This document shows, one piece after another, positions 50,179 to 64,000 of a DNA stretch of 64,000 nucleotides (positions are counted from its first letter, which is position 1; every line of letters starts with the position of its first letter). A program made the translations under genes and the position numbers. This DNA is from Tetrahymena thermophila SB210 (taxonomy: Eukaryota > Ciliophora > Oligohymenophorea > Hymenostomatida > Tetrahymenidae), in contig NW_002476180.1 of assembly GCF_000189635.1 (NCBI RefSeq), positions 1-64,000 of the forward strand, written 5' to 3'. The notes beneath the pieces are model-generated. The model made no database searches and had not been told where the DNA came from. It saw only the letters and a program-made list of their open reading frames with translations.

Positions 50179-52245
50179 TCAAAAGAGGGAATCATTTGTT
50201 TCTACAGAATCTCTGTGTTCTAAACTTGGATTCTAATTTTGAGTATTTTATTTTAATTAACACTTTACTAAATTAGCATAGATAGAATTAGTTTATAAAA
50301 GATTATAGTGAGTACCTTGTTCAACAATAGTACCATTCTACAAAACGAATATTTTATCACAATTAAATACAGTGCTTAGCCTATGAGTTATTATAATTAT
50401 TGTCATATTTTAGTATGATTTTATTTGTTCTATATACTTTTAAAATGAGCTTTCACTCTCAGCATCTAAGGCACTTGTTGCTTCATCTAAAATTAAAATC
50501 CTTGGCTCTATTATCAAAGCCCTAGCAATTGCTATTCTTTATTTTTATCCAGTACTTAGTTTCACTCCTTTATTTCCAATCAAAGTTTTAAGTCCTAAAG
50601 GGAATCTATTTTTATCAAGTATAAACTCATTAACTCCTGATACTTCAAGTACTTTATTTAGTTATTCTTACGTATAACTCCCTTCGAGGCTGTAAGTAAC
50701 ATTGTATTCAATATCGTTATCAAAGAATTATGGTTCTTAATGAACTAATCCAATATTTTATCTAAGAGCTTATAATGGCACATCTTTTATATTTTTTCCA
50801 TTAATCAGAATAGCTCCTTCAGTTGTATCATAATATCTCTCAATTAATTTAACTATTGTTGATTTTCCGCCTCCACTAACACCTACAAATCCTACACATT
50901 CTCCAGGATTTATTTTAAAGGATAATTAATTTAAAACACTCTAGGAAGATTGAGAATTTAATTATTTTTCTTCTCTAATACTTATATTAGATATTTATGT
51001 TTAATCAATTATACTTTGACTCTATATTAATTTATAATCCTATGTTAATTTATTATCTCTAGCTGGATAAGAAAAAGAGACATTATCAAATGTTATTTCA
51101 CCTTCTAATGGTTAATTATTTTGGTTATTAAATATTTCTTCTTAACTAATTGAAGACTTGACTGTAAATAAGTTCATTACTTTTCCAATATGTTTCTTCC
51201 TGTTTTCATAAAAATCATCAGTACTCCTGTTAATAATCTAGATAAAGTCACGGACTAAAAATAAAATACAATAAGTATTTGAAATAATTTCTCCAAGATT
51301 TCTTGATAGAATTTGTTATTAAAAGCTGTTTTGATTATTTGAATTTTCTTAATTTTATGTTGTGTGTTATAAATAGTAATAAAATGCATGACAAATAACA
51401 GCAATTTTCATCATCTCATGACTGCAACTCTATATCATACTAATAATCTATTGATATATTAATGTTTGCTGACGAGAATCTCTGTTTTTTTGCATTATTT
51501 TTTCTAAATTTTTCTTTTCTTTATCTTCTTTACAATATGTTTTAATTAGCATCATATTATTTAATATCTCATCTAAAGCAAAAGATTCAAATTCACATAT
51601 TTTATTGTTGAGTTATTCTATCTTCTTCTTTTCTTTGGTGAAATATTGCTACAACAAAATGCATATTAATGCTACTACAGCAAGAGATATAAAAATTTAA
51701 ACACTTTACACATAAATAAAGTAAGCTCTGCTAGCAAAATATATAAATTGATTTATTTTTTGGAATATTCTACCATATTAAATTTCTTTACCAATTTATT
51801 CTGATCCTTATAAAATTATTTAATGAAGAGAAGTAGCTTTATTCTCCTCGAAATAGTGAATATCAAGAGAGAAGAGGTGATCAACTATTTGTTTCTATAT
51901 ATTTTACTAAACCATTTTAGAAGTACGATTGGTTACTTTGACTTGAATAAAACTAAAAAACTGCAATATTATATGAGTAGCAACAAACTCAATAATTAGC
52001 AAAAAAAATGAATCATAATTATGTGCTTCAATATGTAAGAGTTAATCTTTAATATTTAAAAGTAGGAAAGGTGCCCTAGTGTGTAAAATACTCTCAATAA
52101 GCCATTAACAGTTTAATCCAATCAAAATATACCAGTCAATCTTAATAAACTTCCTATAGAACTTCCACATTTCAATTTAAGAGGGTATATACTCCTTAAC
52201 CTCTTAAAAAGTATTTTCTTATTTGGCCTTCAAGTCTTATTTCAT
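50179..52245 (-). CDS. ABC half-transporter (ABCB/TAP-like)
   Basis: Intronless, ATG 52245-52243 to TGA 50181-50179, 688 aa. A TGA immediately precedes this ATG in frame, which fixes the start. The N-terminal half has hydrophobic membrane helices (for example [18 protein letters not shown] and [14 protein letters not shown]). The nucleotide-binding domain follows from about residue 370: GVSGGGKST (Walker A), VHQEPQFFD (Q-loop), KLSTGQKQRIAIARA (signature, LSTGQ for LSGGQ), [12 protein letters not shown] (Walker B), IITHR (H-loop). All catalytic residues are intact. An insertion of about 45 residues lies between the NBD start ([12 protein letters not shown]) and Walker A. A half-transporter must dimerise. 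Substrate unknown. The TMD is divergent. Confidence 0.88.
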
Positions 52246-53278
52246 TCAAATTCTCAAGTTTTTAATTTAATTTAGTAAATTAAATTAATTAAAACTTTGA
52301 GAATAACTGGATAATTAATTTTATAATTTTCTAATCGAGTAATTAGTAGATCCCTAATCATCAAAATATTTATGATCGAATTTTAATTATAATTTTAATA
52401 TATAATTAATTATGACCAGAAAAAAAATGAGCCTTTTCAAATAATCATCTTTGAAAAACTAAAAAACACTCTTAAATATTTCAAATAAAGGTTTAATGAA
52501 GCTTTTTAAGTGTACTCTATAAACTTTTTAAAGATTAAAGTTTGGTTTTCAAACAAATACATATATATATCTTTAATTCAATCTGTTGTTTAAATTTAAC
52601 TAACAAAACTTAGGTATCTATCTAAAAGAATATATTTTAATTTTAATGATATATAATGAATGTCAAGGGTTCCTTAATTGAATATTTACAATACAAAGTA
52701 AACATTTATTTATAATAAAACAAACTTAATTTAATTTTTATTTTAATTAAATAATCATATTATTATAAATATTTTTATTGTTTTTTTGATGCTTAAGTTA
52801 ACTAGGATACGATTTGCTAACTAATATTCTTATTCCATCATATAATAAAAATAAAATACTACCTTTATCCAGCTTTATTTTTGTCATATCCTTTAAATAT
52901 ACTAGTAAATAATATGAATTTTGTTAATTATTATTATTATTATTTTATTAAATATTTCCTTTTATCTTACAAATCAACCAACATATCTATTAGTTATTTA
53001 TTTTAAAACATTTAATTTTTTGTTTAGTAACTAAATGTTTGTTCACTCATATTATTATATTTATAAAAAATCATTTCATATTTTTCATTATTTAAATTGA
53101 ATAAAATATTTATTTAAACACTAGGAATTACAAATTAAATAATTTAAATTATGATAAACTTTGAATGAATTTATTTAATTTATTTTTGCTTTACCAAAGA
53201 ATACAAAAATATGAATTTACAATTTTAAATGTTTAAAGTTTTAATTAAAAGAAATTAGCTTGAGCATCAAACTGAAAC
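52246..53278. other. Intergenic, no gene seen
   Basis: AT-rich spacer between the ABC gene 5' end and the 3' end of the AMPK-like kinase gene. Nothing supported. Confidence 0.55.
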
Positions 53279-56306
<3,028 letters not shown>

Positions 56307-57846
56307 TTTAATAACTTGCTTTTATTTAATGTATTAATTAATATTTACTTTTAATTTGTTTTCAATAATAAAATCTTATTAACTTTTTTCTTGATTTAAT
56401 ATCGCAATAATTCGCAGCAAGCACCTTATTTCTTATCAACGATATCTATTAATATTACTAATTATTAATAATTAATTAAATATCTATTATATTTTCAAGC
56501 CAATTTCATAATTCATCATTATCCAAATCTCCTCAATTATTTACTCTATTATTCACCATTTAATTGCTATTTTAGAATTTTCGTTTCTATTCTATTTTAA
56601 ATCTAATTAAAATTGTATTTTAAAATAAATTTAATAATTCATCATTATTCAAATCTCCTCAACTATTTACTCCATTATTCACCAATTAATTAATAATTAA
56701 TTGTTATTTTAGAATTTTCGTTTCTATTCTAAATTAAATCTAATTAAATACCTATTATATTTTAAAATAAATTTCATAATTCATCATTATTCAAATATCC
56801 TCTATTATGTATTCCATTATCCACTATTTAACTTCTATTTTAGAATCTTTGCTCACATTATATTTTAATTCCATTTTTAGTATTTAGTATAATCAGATAG
56901 ATACTATAATTAATTGGTTCAACATTACTCAATTTAAAATGAGCTTATTAATATTCTATTTTTAGTTCTATGAAATATCAAATGGTATCCTCTAAATAAA
57001 AATGTTTCCATAAAAATTAAATTTACAAATTTGATGAAACAAGTATTAATCATAATGCAAACTAACATCGATATATTAAAATAGCAATTATTTAAGTCTA
57101 TTTATGTACATATAATATTCATTCTATTAAAAAATTTTTATCAAAAATTAAAAACTATCTATTTCTTTTTAAGAATATTCATCTTTATTCTTTTTTTTAT
57201 TATTAATAAAAATTTCTATCAATACCATCTCAAGAATTATTCCAATTTCGATAAAATTCACTATTTATTCAAATTTTCATATGATTTAAAATAATTTTAT
57301 AGTTGTATCCTGCTTGTTATTCCAATTAAAAGCACAATTTAATATTTATAAATGTATTCTATATTAAAATTAATTAAAATTATTAGTTTCAAAAACTTAT
57401 ATTTGCAATCAAAGACTATATATTTTAAAAATGGATAGATATTCTGTTTATATTTTGTGAAAGACTTTTAAAAATCTGTAATTCATTTTAATCAAACAAA
57501 ATAATAATGAATGAGATTGTGATTTTTAGTAAAAACACTATAAAATTTGATTGTTAGCTAAATAAAAGGTATTAATTACATTTTATAATAATATCTAAAT
57601 TGAAGAATATATTTGTTTAATTTTTTGTGATTATAATAATAAACAAAACTTTCTTTAATTTTTTAAAGTTATTAGATACTATTCATTATAAAAGTTATTT
57701 ATATTAGTATTAAAAGAAGTATTTTTTATCTATTTAATAAAAATTATATTTAATATAAACCACTTTTTAGAGTTATTTTAAAGTGCTTTTAATATTATAT
57801 TTTGAACAAAACTAAAGTTTGTTACTATGATGGTAGAGTTTATAAG
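56307..57846. other. Intergenic with tandem repeats, no gene seen
   Basis: Spacer upstream of the kinase gene. It contains three imperfect copies of a 125-140-bp unit (56490-56880, separate entry), then AT-rich sequence to the first tRNA-Glu. Nothing coding. Confidence 0.55.
56490..56880. repeat. Three imperfect copies of a 125-140-bp unit
   Basis: Copies begin near 56491, 56616 and 56757. Each has TTTCATAATTCATCATTA (or TTTAATAA...), then CAAATCTCCTC, then TATTCACCA and TTTTAGAATTTTCGTTTC. They are more diverged and more indel-ridden than the 5122-5475 array. No similarity to that array is apparent. Located between the AMPK-like kinase promoter and the tRNA-Glu pair. Confidence 0.85.
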
Positions 57847-57919
57847 TCCCCTATAGTCTAGCAGGTTAGGATAGAAGGTTTTCACCCTTCAGACCCGGGT
57901 TCAAGTCCCGGTGGGGGAA
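57847..57919 (+). tRNA. tRNA-Glu (TTC), copy 1
   Basis: TCCCCTA...TGGGGGA acceptor stem, D arm GTCTAGCAGGTTAGGAT, anticodon stem GAAGG/CCTTC with loop TTTTCAC (anticodon TTC), T arm CCGGGTTCAAGTCCCGG. No intron. Identical to copy 2, 247 bp downstream. Confidence 0.96.
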
Positions 57920-58093
57920 TTTTTTAGTTAAAATATTTATTCTATAATAATTTCATTTTTTTTTTGTACATCTGCAGTTTCTTATTAAAATACTGTTTTT
58001 AAAATATTTTTATTTATTTTTATGATTGATTAACCTTTCTAAATATTTTAATTTCAGAAAAGTTATTATCCCTTTAATTAAAGTTTATTGAAA

Positions 58094-58166
58094 TCCCCTA
58101 TAGTCTAGCAGGTTAGGATAGAAGGTTTTCACCCTTCAGACCCGGGTTCAAGTCCCGGTGGGGGAA
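58094..58166 (+). tRNA. tRNA-Glu (TTC), copy 2
   Basis: Base-for-base copy of the gene at 57847-57919, on the same strand. The flanks differ after a few bases on both sides, so only the gene itself is conserved, as expected for an old or homogenised duplication. Confidence 0.96.
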
Positions 58167-58713
58167 TTCTTTTTTACTTTCTTGAATTTTATATTTTTAT
58201 TTAAGCCATTTTCAAATAAACATTTATTTATAAAAAAATGATTATTTTCTTAATATTGAATACTCATTAAATAATTTTCTAGAAATTAAAGGATATTATA
58301 TTAATTTAAGAGTATTTGATAACTGATATTTCTTAATTTATTTAATTAGATATATTTATATTACTTTTTATCATATAAATTTTTATAAAGATATTGTTAA
58401 GTTCTAATTTAAATTGATCTTCTATTTAAACATATTAAAGTAGATTTTCAGACAATTTATTATATATATAATACCACTTTTCTTAGTAACAATTTTAGTT
58501 TTTTATTAAAATAATTTAGAGATTTAAAATAAAATTTAATTAAATAATTTATTGTTTACATAAGAAAAAAAAAAACTTATCATCTAAAAGTTGACCTTTT
58601 TAAAATTATAAATTTAAAATAAATTATAAATCTGAGTGCGTTTATAGTATGTTTTAACTTTAAATTTACTTATTATCTTCTTAAAGATTTGTATTTTATT
58701 TAAAGAATTACAA
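58167..58713. other. Intergenic, no gene seen
   Basis: AT-rich spacer between tRNA-Glu copy 2 and the LRR gene. It should hold the LRR promoter. Confidence 0.55.
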
Positions 58714-60176
58714 ATGAGTTTGATTGACATTATCTTAGAATCCTTTTTATCTGATGAAAATAATACGTAGAGTAAGTAAATTAATTCACTTTTTTTATAG
58801 TCTTAATAAAAAATAAATTCAAATTAGGAATTTTATAAAAGTAAAAAAATATTGTACTTCACATAACTGGAGATGGAATATTCACTGAAAAAAATATAAG
58901 CTTAATTTTAAGGCATCTTAAGAAAATCTAAAATATTAAGTCATTTGAGCTTAAATTTGATGAGCATATTGATTTAAGTGAAGGATGTGTAAAAGCTTTA
59001 GAAGATTGTATTTAAAATTAAAGAAATCCTTGCAATCTGGCTTTAATTTTTGGAAAAAATTGCAAATTAGGATTGAATGGAATAAATATTTTAATAAAAA
59101 GCTATTTAAATCTTACTTAATTGGTTTCTCTAACTTTAGAAATCTAGAGATGTAATTTTTTAGGGTTCTAAGGAGCTAAATCTATTAGAGAATCATTAAA
59201 AAACCTTACGTAATTAAAATAATTTAGGTTGTAGATAAATGATCAAAATGATATAGGATTTGAAGGTGCTTTAGAAATTTCATAAGGATTGTAGTGCTTA
59301 AAAAATTTGAATTTACTTAAATTAGATATACATCATTCAAATAAATTAACTTGCTTAGGCTATTTATCTATACAGAAAGCTCTGATGTAGTTAAATGTAT
59401 TAGAAGTATTTTGTTTATAGCTTTAAGGATAACTTTCTGATGTTGAAAATTCTATAGAGATAGAACAAATAATTAGATCTATATAAAACGTATTTTAAAT
59501 GTAAGAAAATTTGATTCACTTATCTTTAGTTTTTAAATTATCAGAAAGACTTGAAGATACTCAAATAAAATAATTTTTAACTGGTATTATTAATATCAAA
59601 AAATTAAAAACACTTGAGCTAACATTTGACAACGACTAAATAACCAACTAAGGTTTTGTGTTGATTGGAGATTTGTTAAAGAAGTAAAACTAACTAGAGG
59701 AATTAAAACTTGAATTTGGGGAATCTAATCTAATAAATATATATGGTTAATCATCTCTTTTGATATCTTTAGGCTATTTATAGAAATTGCTTAAGCTTGA
59801 ATTAAGTTCTTCAGAGTTTTACGACTCTACAAATGCAATTTAGTCTCTTTCTCTAGCTTTGAAACATTTAAAGTAGCTAGTTTCTTTTTCGTTATCAGTT
59901 TATAAAAACAAGTTTACATTTCAAAAAATAAATTTTTTAATGACTTCAATTTCATAAATATAAAATTTAAAGTTTTTACTTCTCAAACTTAGTTTGCAAG
60001 ATATATAGCCTATTGAATAAATAGATTTCATCAAACAAATAAATTGTTTAGCACAGCTTTAAGTTTTAAAAATATTTTTTTTAATAGAAGGAGACAGAAA
60101 TATATTTAAAAAATAACTTCTCAAATAAGTTTAGAGGAAGAATATTCGTCTTGTTTTAAATTAATTAAATATTTGA
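58714..60176 (+). CDS. Leucine-rich-repeat protein (ribonuclease-inhibitor type)
   Basis: Exons 58714-58771 and 58801-60176 (TGA), 477 aa. From about residue 45 to the end the protein is a run of degenerate LRRs of the L-x-x-L-x-L-x-x-N form, for example LTQLVSLTLEIQRCNFLGFQG and LKKQNQLEELKLEFGESN, about 24-30 residues each, without a signal peptide or kinase domain. Ciliate genomes carry many such cytoplasmic LRR proteins. Ligand unknown. The intron 58772-58800 is 29 nt, GTAAGT...TTTTTTATAG, unusually short. Without splicing, the exon-2 frame meets TGA upstream with no ATG, so the intron or a different start is required. Confidence 0.8.
58772..58800 (+). other. 29-nt intron
   Basis: GTAAGTAAATTAATTC then a T-run ending ATAG. 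It has the donor and acceptor form of the other introns here (49-60 nt is common in this window) but is roughly half their minimum length. It joins a 58-nt first exon to the LRR exon with the correct phase (A|TC gives Ile). Confidence 0.65.
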
Positions 60177-60869
60177 CTAATAACTTTATTTAAATTTGTA
60201 TTTCTTGTTTTTATGATATATTTTAAAATAGAATTTTTTGGTTGAATTTTTAAAACATAATATTGAAAAATATTATCAAAATAAAGAATTTAACTTTATT
60301 TTAGGTAAATTATGAATGAACTAATTACATTTTACCTAAAAATTTAGATAATCTAAAATAAATTAGATTAATTTATTTTAATTTTGATTTATCTTAAATT
60401 CTCATAAATTTACATTAGGATAAATTACCACTAAAATTAAAAAAATGTCAATCAACACAAAAAAAAATATTTAAGTTTATGCTAAGTAATGAGGAATTTT
60501 TAATCATTTGGGAAGTTTTTTGAAATTTTTACATATTTTCTTTGAAAATTAATTAATGAATTTTTACATTTATTAAATTTTTTTTCTAAAACAACAATTG
60601 AATTAACAAGATGCTTTACATTTATTAAAAACACTATTTTAACAAAAGCTCATCATAAAATTTATGATACAATTTTAGGGTTAAGATAAATGGGGGTGAT
60701 TGAGGCATTAATTAATTAGTATTTACAATATTTTATTTATTAATTTTGTTTGGTAAAAGAAGGTTTTAATTTTAAAAAATGCTGGAATATTTTAAATTAT
60801 TTATTTATGTTAAATATATCTTTTTTAATTCAAGTAAAAATAATTTATTTTTTTTTGTAATAATATTAA
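60177..60869. other. Intergenic, no gene seen
   Basis: AT-rich spacer between the LRR gene and tRNA-Met. Nothing supported. Confidence 0.55.
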
Positions 60870-60943
60870 GCCCGTGTAGCTCAGTTGGTTAGAGCGCGAG
60901 TCTCATAATCTCGAGGCCGAGGGTTCGATCCCCTCCGCAGGCA
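60870..60943 (+). tRNA. tRNA-Met (CAT), elongator type
   Basis: GCCCGTG...CGCAGGC acceptor arm with a C-A mismatch at the fourth pair and a G-T wobble, D arm TAGCTCAGTTGGTTAGAGC, anticodon stem CGAGT/ATCTCG region with loop CTCATAA (CAT), T arm GAGGGTTCGATCCCCTC, discriminator A. The T arm TTCGATC and the acceptor start GCC favour elongator rather than initiator tRNA-Met. No intron. Confidence 0.93.
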
Positions 60944-61453
60944 TTTTTATATTTTTTTATAAAATATTTAATATTAGAAGATTATAAATTAGTTCTATAA
61001 TTATTAAGCTTTAAAATCAATTTATGTAAATATTTAGTATCAACAAAAATTTAATTTATTCAAAATCTTCTTTTTAGGTTTCTTTTAACTAATATATTTA
61101 AAGCTAATTTCAAAAATTATTAAATAAATATAAATTTTATTTACAAAAAGAGTGATAGTAATTTTATTTCATTAAAGTATTTTTATATGTTTTAGTATTA
61201 TAAAACTAATTACAATTAATATACTATAATAAATATTTAAATATTAATATAAAATTATTTACTAATTAATGCCTAAACAGCTTAATAATATATTTTTTAT
61301 AATATTGTATTTATATTACATTTATATTTATGAGCATATCTGTAACCTAAATAAAATAAAGATTTTTAAGTTATAAAAGTTTTGCATCTATCTTTTAAGC
61401 GTATTTTAAATATTTAGCAAAAAGACCTTTTTAGCAAACACAAATTTGAAAAA
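60944..61453. other. Intergenic, no gene seen
   Basis: AT-rich spacer between tRNA-Met and the 3' end of the hydrolase gene. Confidence 0.55.
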
Positions 61454-62161
61454 TCATTTTCTTGTTAACTTAATTAAATAATCTGCAAAATGCTATCTTG
61501 GTTCCAAGCTAAAAACTTCATGCTCCATATTCTAACATAAGATGACCTTATCAGAACCTTAAAATTTATCATAAGATTATTTTACTTCGCTCCAAAGTCT
61601 TTTTTCATCTTTCAATCCATGCACATTTAAAATTGGAATATTTCTTTCTTTATTGTAATTTGTAATCAATAAATAATAACCACCTAGGCCTATTACTCCT
61701 CCAACATCATGCTCTAGATTATAAGCTGTGTATATACTCATTCCACATCCTTAACTAAAACCAGAAAGGAAAATTTTTTTATAATCGTTATTTACTAGCT
61801 GAACTTCTTGTTCTATCATTATTTTTAAGGTTGAATAGCTATCTTGAACTTCCTCTTATGAAAAAGCTTCATCGAACGGTCTGCCGAAACAATTTTCATA
61901 AGTTTTTAAGTTAAACCAAGACCTCACTTCAGCGTTTTTAACATTTACATATCTAATTTTTGCACTAGGAATAATTATTTTAAAACCTTTAATTGCACTT
62001 TTTAGAGGCTCTTGCAGAAATATTGGGACTAGATTTATTGGAATTTAAGAGCATCCATGGATAAAAAATAATACGTAATCATATTTATCATCCTAAGGTA
62101 GAATTATAACATCACCTTTTTAGTTTACTCTTACTTTAAAGTCTTCAAACTAATTATCCAT
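61454..62161 (-). CDS. Acyl-protein thioesterase-like alpha/beta hydrolase
   Basis: Single exon, ATG 62161-62159 to TGA 61456-61454, 235 aa, the usual size of APT/lysophospholipase II enzymes. VLFFIHGCSQIP is the oxyanion strand-loop, FLSGFSQGCGMS the nucleophile elbow (Ser), NVHGLKDE carries the acid and MEHEVF the His, so the Ser-Asp-His triad is complete. RYVNVKNAEVRSWFN matches the W-F/Y region of the family. It would remove acyl groups from cysteines of proteins or from lysolipids. No signal peptide, so cytosolic. Intronless. Confidence 0.85.
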
Positions 62162-63241
62162 GTTAATTTTAAATTGTTTTATAGATTAGTATTTAATTTA
62201 ATAGTTTTTTATGTATTTATCTCTTGAAAATAATCAGAAACAAATCAACTAAAATATAAATTTCTTACTTATTATTAAAAAAGATATTTATTACCATAAA
62301 AATACTTAGAAATCAAAAAGCTTAATTGATTCAATATTTTATTGCCCCAAAATTGATGTAAAGTAAATAAGTAAAGTTCTATTTATAGCTGATTTCTTAT
62401 TCAAGTTTTTTTGTTGTCTTTTGGAAAAGAAATAGTTAGATTAATTTTTAAAGAATTTACTGTATTTTATTATCATTACATCCATATCAAAGCAAAAAAA
62501 TTAACAGTATCAATTGAATAAAATAGCATTTATTTATTAAAATAGCTAACTTTACAACAGAAAAAACATTTAATAATTACAGTTTATATGAGAAAAAATA
62601 CTGTTTAGCATTCATATTCTTAAAACTACATTTATTAATAGATCAATAATTATCTATCAAAAGATGTTACTTATCCTTTATATATTTAACAGTAAAAATA
62701 ACAAAATCTTAATTAATGTCTTTAGAAATGTTGAATCAAACTAAATAGTTACAATAAAATTATCTTACAAATTTCAAATTTTTTATAAATAGATTATATA
62801 AAGAAACAAGCAAACAAAAAATCAATTAGTTATTTTTATTTGTAGACGAAGAATTATAATTAAAAGAAAATAATCAAGCACTCTTATTCCTTCCCTCTCA
62901 TAAAATTGAAGGTAAGCAATTTAAATTAATAGAATAAATTCCTGTTAATTTTTATAAATGATGTCAAAAATTTACATCTAACTATCAAAGTGCTATTTTT
63001 TATTATCTATAATTGAAGGAGATAATTTAAGAGAATATATATAAAATAAAATAAATATAGTCAATTTTTTTAATAAATGGAATTAATCAATTAGCCAGAA
63101 AAGTCTTTTTATTTTAGTATTTTGTTTATTATCATTACTATTATTTTCTAAATTTAGTTAGTAAAATGAGGTCTAGGAGGTAGGTAGGATAGATTCCTTT
63201 ATCTAAATGCCTCAATCGTTAATAATAAGATTTGCTGAGAT
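62162..63241. other. Intergenic, no gene seen
   Basis: AT-rich spacer between the hydrolase 5' end and the 3' end of the kinase gene at the window edge. Nothing supported. Confidence 0.55.
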
Positions 63242-64000
63242 TCATACAGAAGTGGGAATTATAGATTCTTAGAGCTCTTTAAATTTAAGCTTAATGTTGT
63301 TAATTGTAATAGCATCCTTCTTTTCTTAGATAAAGATAGAAACACAGCACATGTATATTATATCTTAGATTGGTTAGCATTTACCTTCAATATATTTCAT
63401 GTCATTTGGATAGTTTTCTTTGTGATAACGAAGAGGGTTCATAACTTCTGGTTAAGTTAGAATTTGAGTATAGATATCTTTTAGTTCATCACGTTTAACT
63501 TAACCCCAAGGTTGCTTGCCTGTGAAGAGCTCTAAAAGAATAACACCGAAACTGTAAATATCGAAACGAGGAGAAAGTTCGTGGTTAATGATAGCTGCTG
63601 GATGGGCATATTTAGCAGTAGTTCCAAGCATATTAAACGCTTCTGTTTGCTTTTCCTCAAAGACTTTAGACATAGATAAATCTGATACTATAATGTCGTC
63701 ATTTTAATCTAAAAGAATGTTTTATGGTTTAAGATCCATATGCTAAATTTTTTCTTTGTAAAAAACTTCAAGACACTCTATGATCTAAAGAGACCACTTT
63801 ATTTTAAGATCTATGGTTATTTAGTTGAAGCAATTTTTTAGCAAATGCTTCAAGCTATATTTACATAGAGGCATCCAATATCCAATAAGAACATTTTATC
63901 TTTGCATGTCTACTTAGAAAGAAATACCCTTGAGAGGCATGATACGCATGTTACGATTAAGCATAAAGCGCTGCATATTTTCTGCTTCTGAAAAAATAAT
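63242..64000 (-). CDS. Protein kinase, 3' part only, atypical motifs
   Basis: The last 252 codons of a gene whose 5' end lies beyond position 64000, TGA 63244-63242, no intron in this part. Kinase C-lobe landmarks: HMDLKPQNILLD (HRD with Met for Arg, catalytic Asp and Asn kept), IIVSDLSMSK (DFG read as DLS), KYAHPAAI (APE lost), RFDIYSFGVILLELFTGKQPW (helix F-like). The N-lobe and ATP-binding Lys are not in the window. Loss of APE and Phe/Gly of DFG make weak or altered catalysis likely, but the essential Asp residues remain. The tail after about residue 180 is Lys/Ile-rich and not recognised. Confidence 0.82.

Noticed and set aside
58740-58810. Unspliced reading of the LRR gene through 58772-58800
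   Set aside because: The LRR frame hits TGA upstream with no ATG between. Splicing of the 29-nt intron gives a clean start.

Overview
This window is the left end of a macronuclear chromosome of a Tetrahymena-like ciliate. It opens on the telomere (CCCCAA repeats, positions 1-24). The DNA is very AT-rich. Every convincing gene is open only when TAA and TAG are read as glutamine and TGA is the sole stop. Introns are mostly 49-220 nt with GTA...TAG ends. Under the standard code almost nothing reads through, so all gene models here were built by hand with the ciliate code. The species cannot be proven from the window.

Layout. 892-4557: a large MORN-repeat protein with a Gln/Asn/Ser-rich tail. 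5524-10424: two tandem AAAP-type amino acid transporter paralogues (same intron position) flanking a small coiled-coil gene. 11249-15852: a 12-exon dynactin p150Glued homologue. 17890-21272 (+): a Kelch-PP1 (PPKL-type) protein whose phosphatase domain has lost most metal ligands. 22586-25963: a secreted protein with two BPI/LBP/CETP-like units in tandem. 27706-29953: a thioredoxin reductase selenoprotein with an in-frame TGA for selenocysteine and a SECIS element in its 3' UTR. 31189-32815: a RABL3-type small GTPase. 34571-47636: eight tandem genes, all on the minus strand, for secreted double-Kazal proteins. 49416-49488: tRNA-Phe. 50179-52245: an intronless ABC half-transporter. 53279-56306: an AMPK/SNF1 alpha-type kinase. 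57847-58166: two identical tRNA-Glu genes. 58714-60176 (+): an LRR protein with a 29-nt intron. 60870-60943: tRNA-Met. 61454-62161: an acyl-protein-thioesterase-like hydrolase. 63242-64000: the 3' part of a protein kinase gene cut by the window edge.

The genes do not form one pathway. Several are ordinary eukaryotic housekeeping functions (dynactin, RABL3, AMPK, TrxR, tRNAs). The accessory, fast-evolving part is the Kazal array, the transporter pair, the double-BPI protein and the LRR gene. The strongest second-look items are the TrxR Sec codon plus SECIS, the pseudo-phosphatase PPKL, the nested-symmetry Kazal cluster with changing P1 residues, the tandem BPI protein, and the decayed copies of the last dynactin exon.
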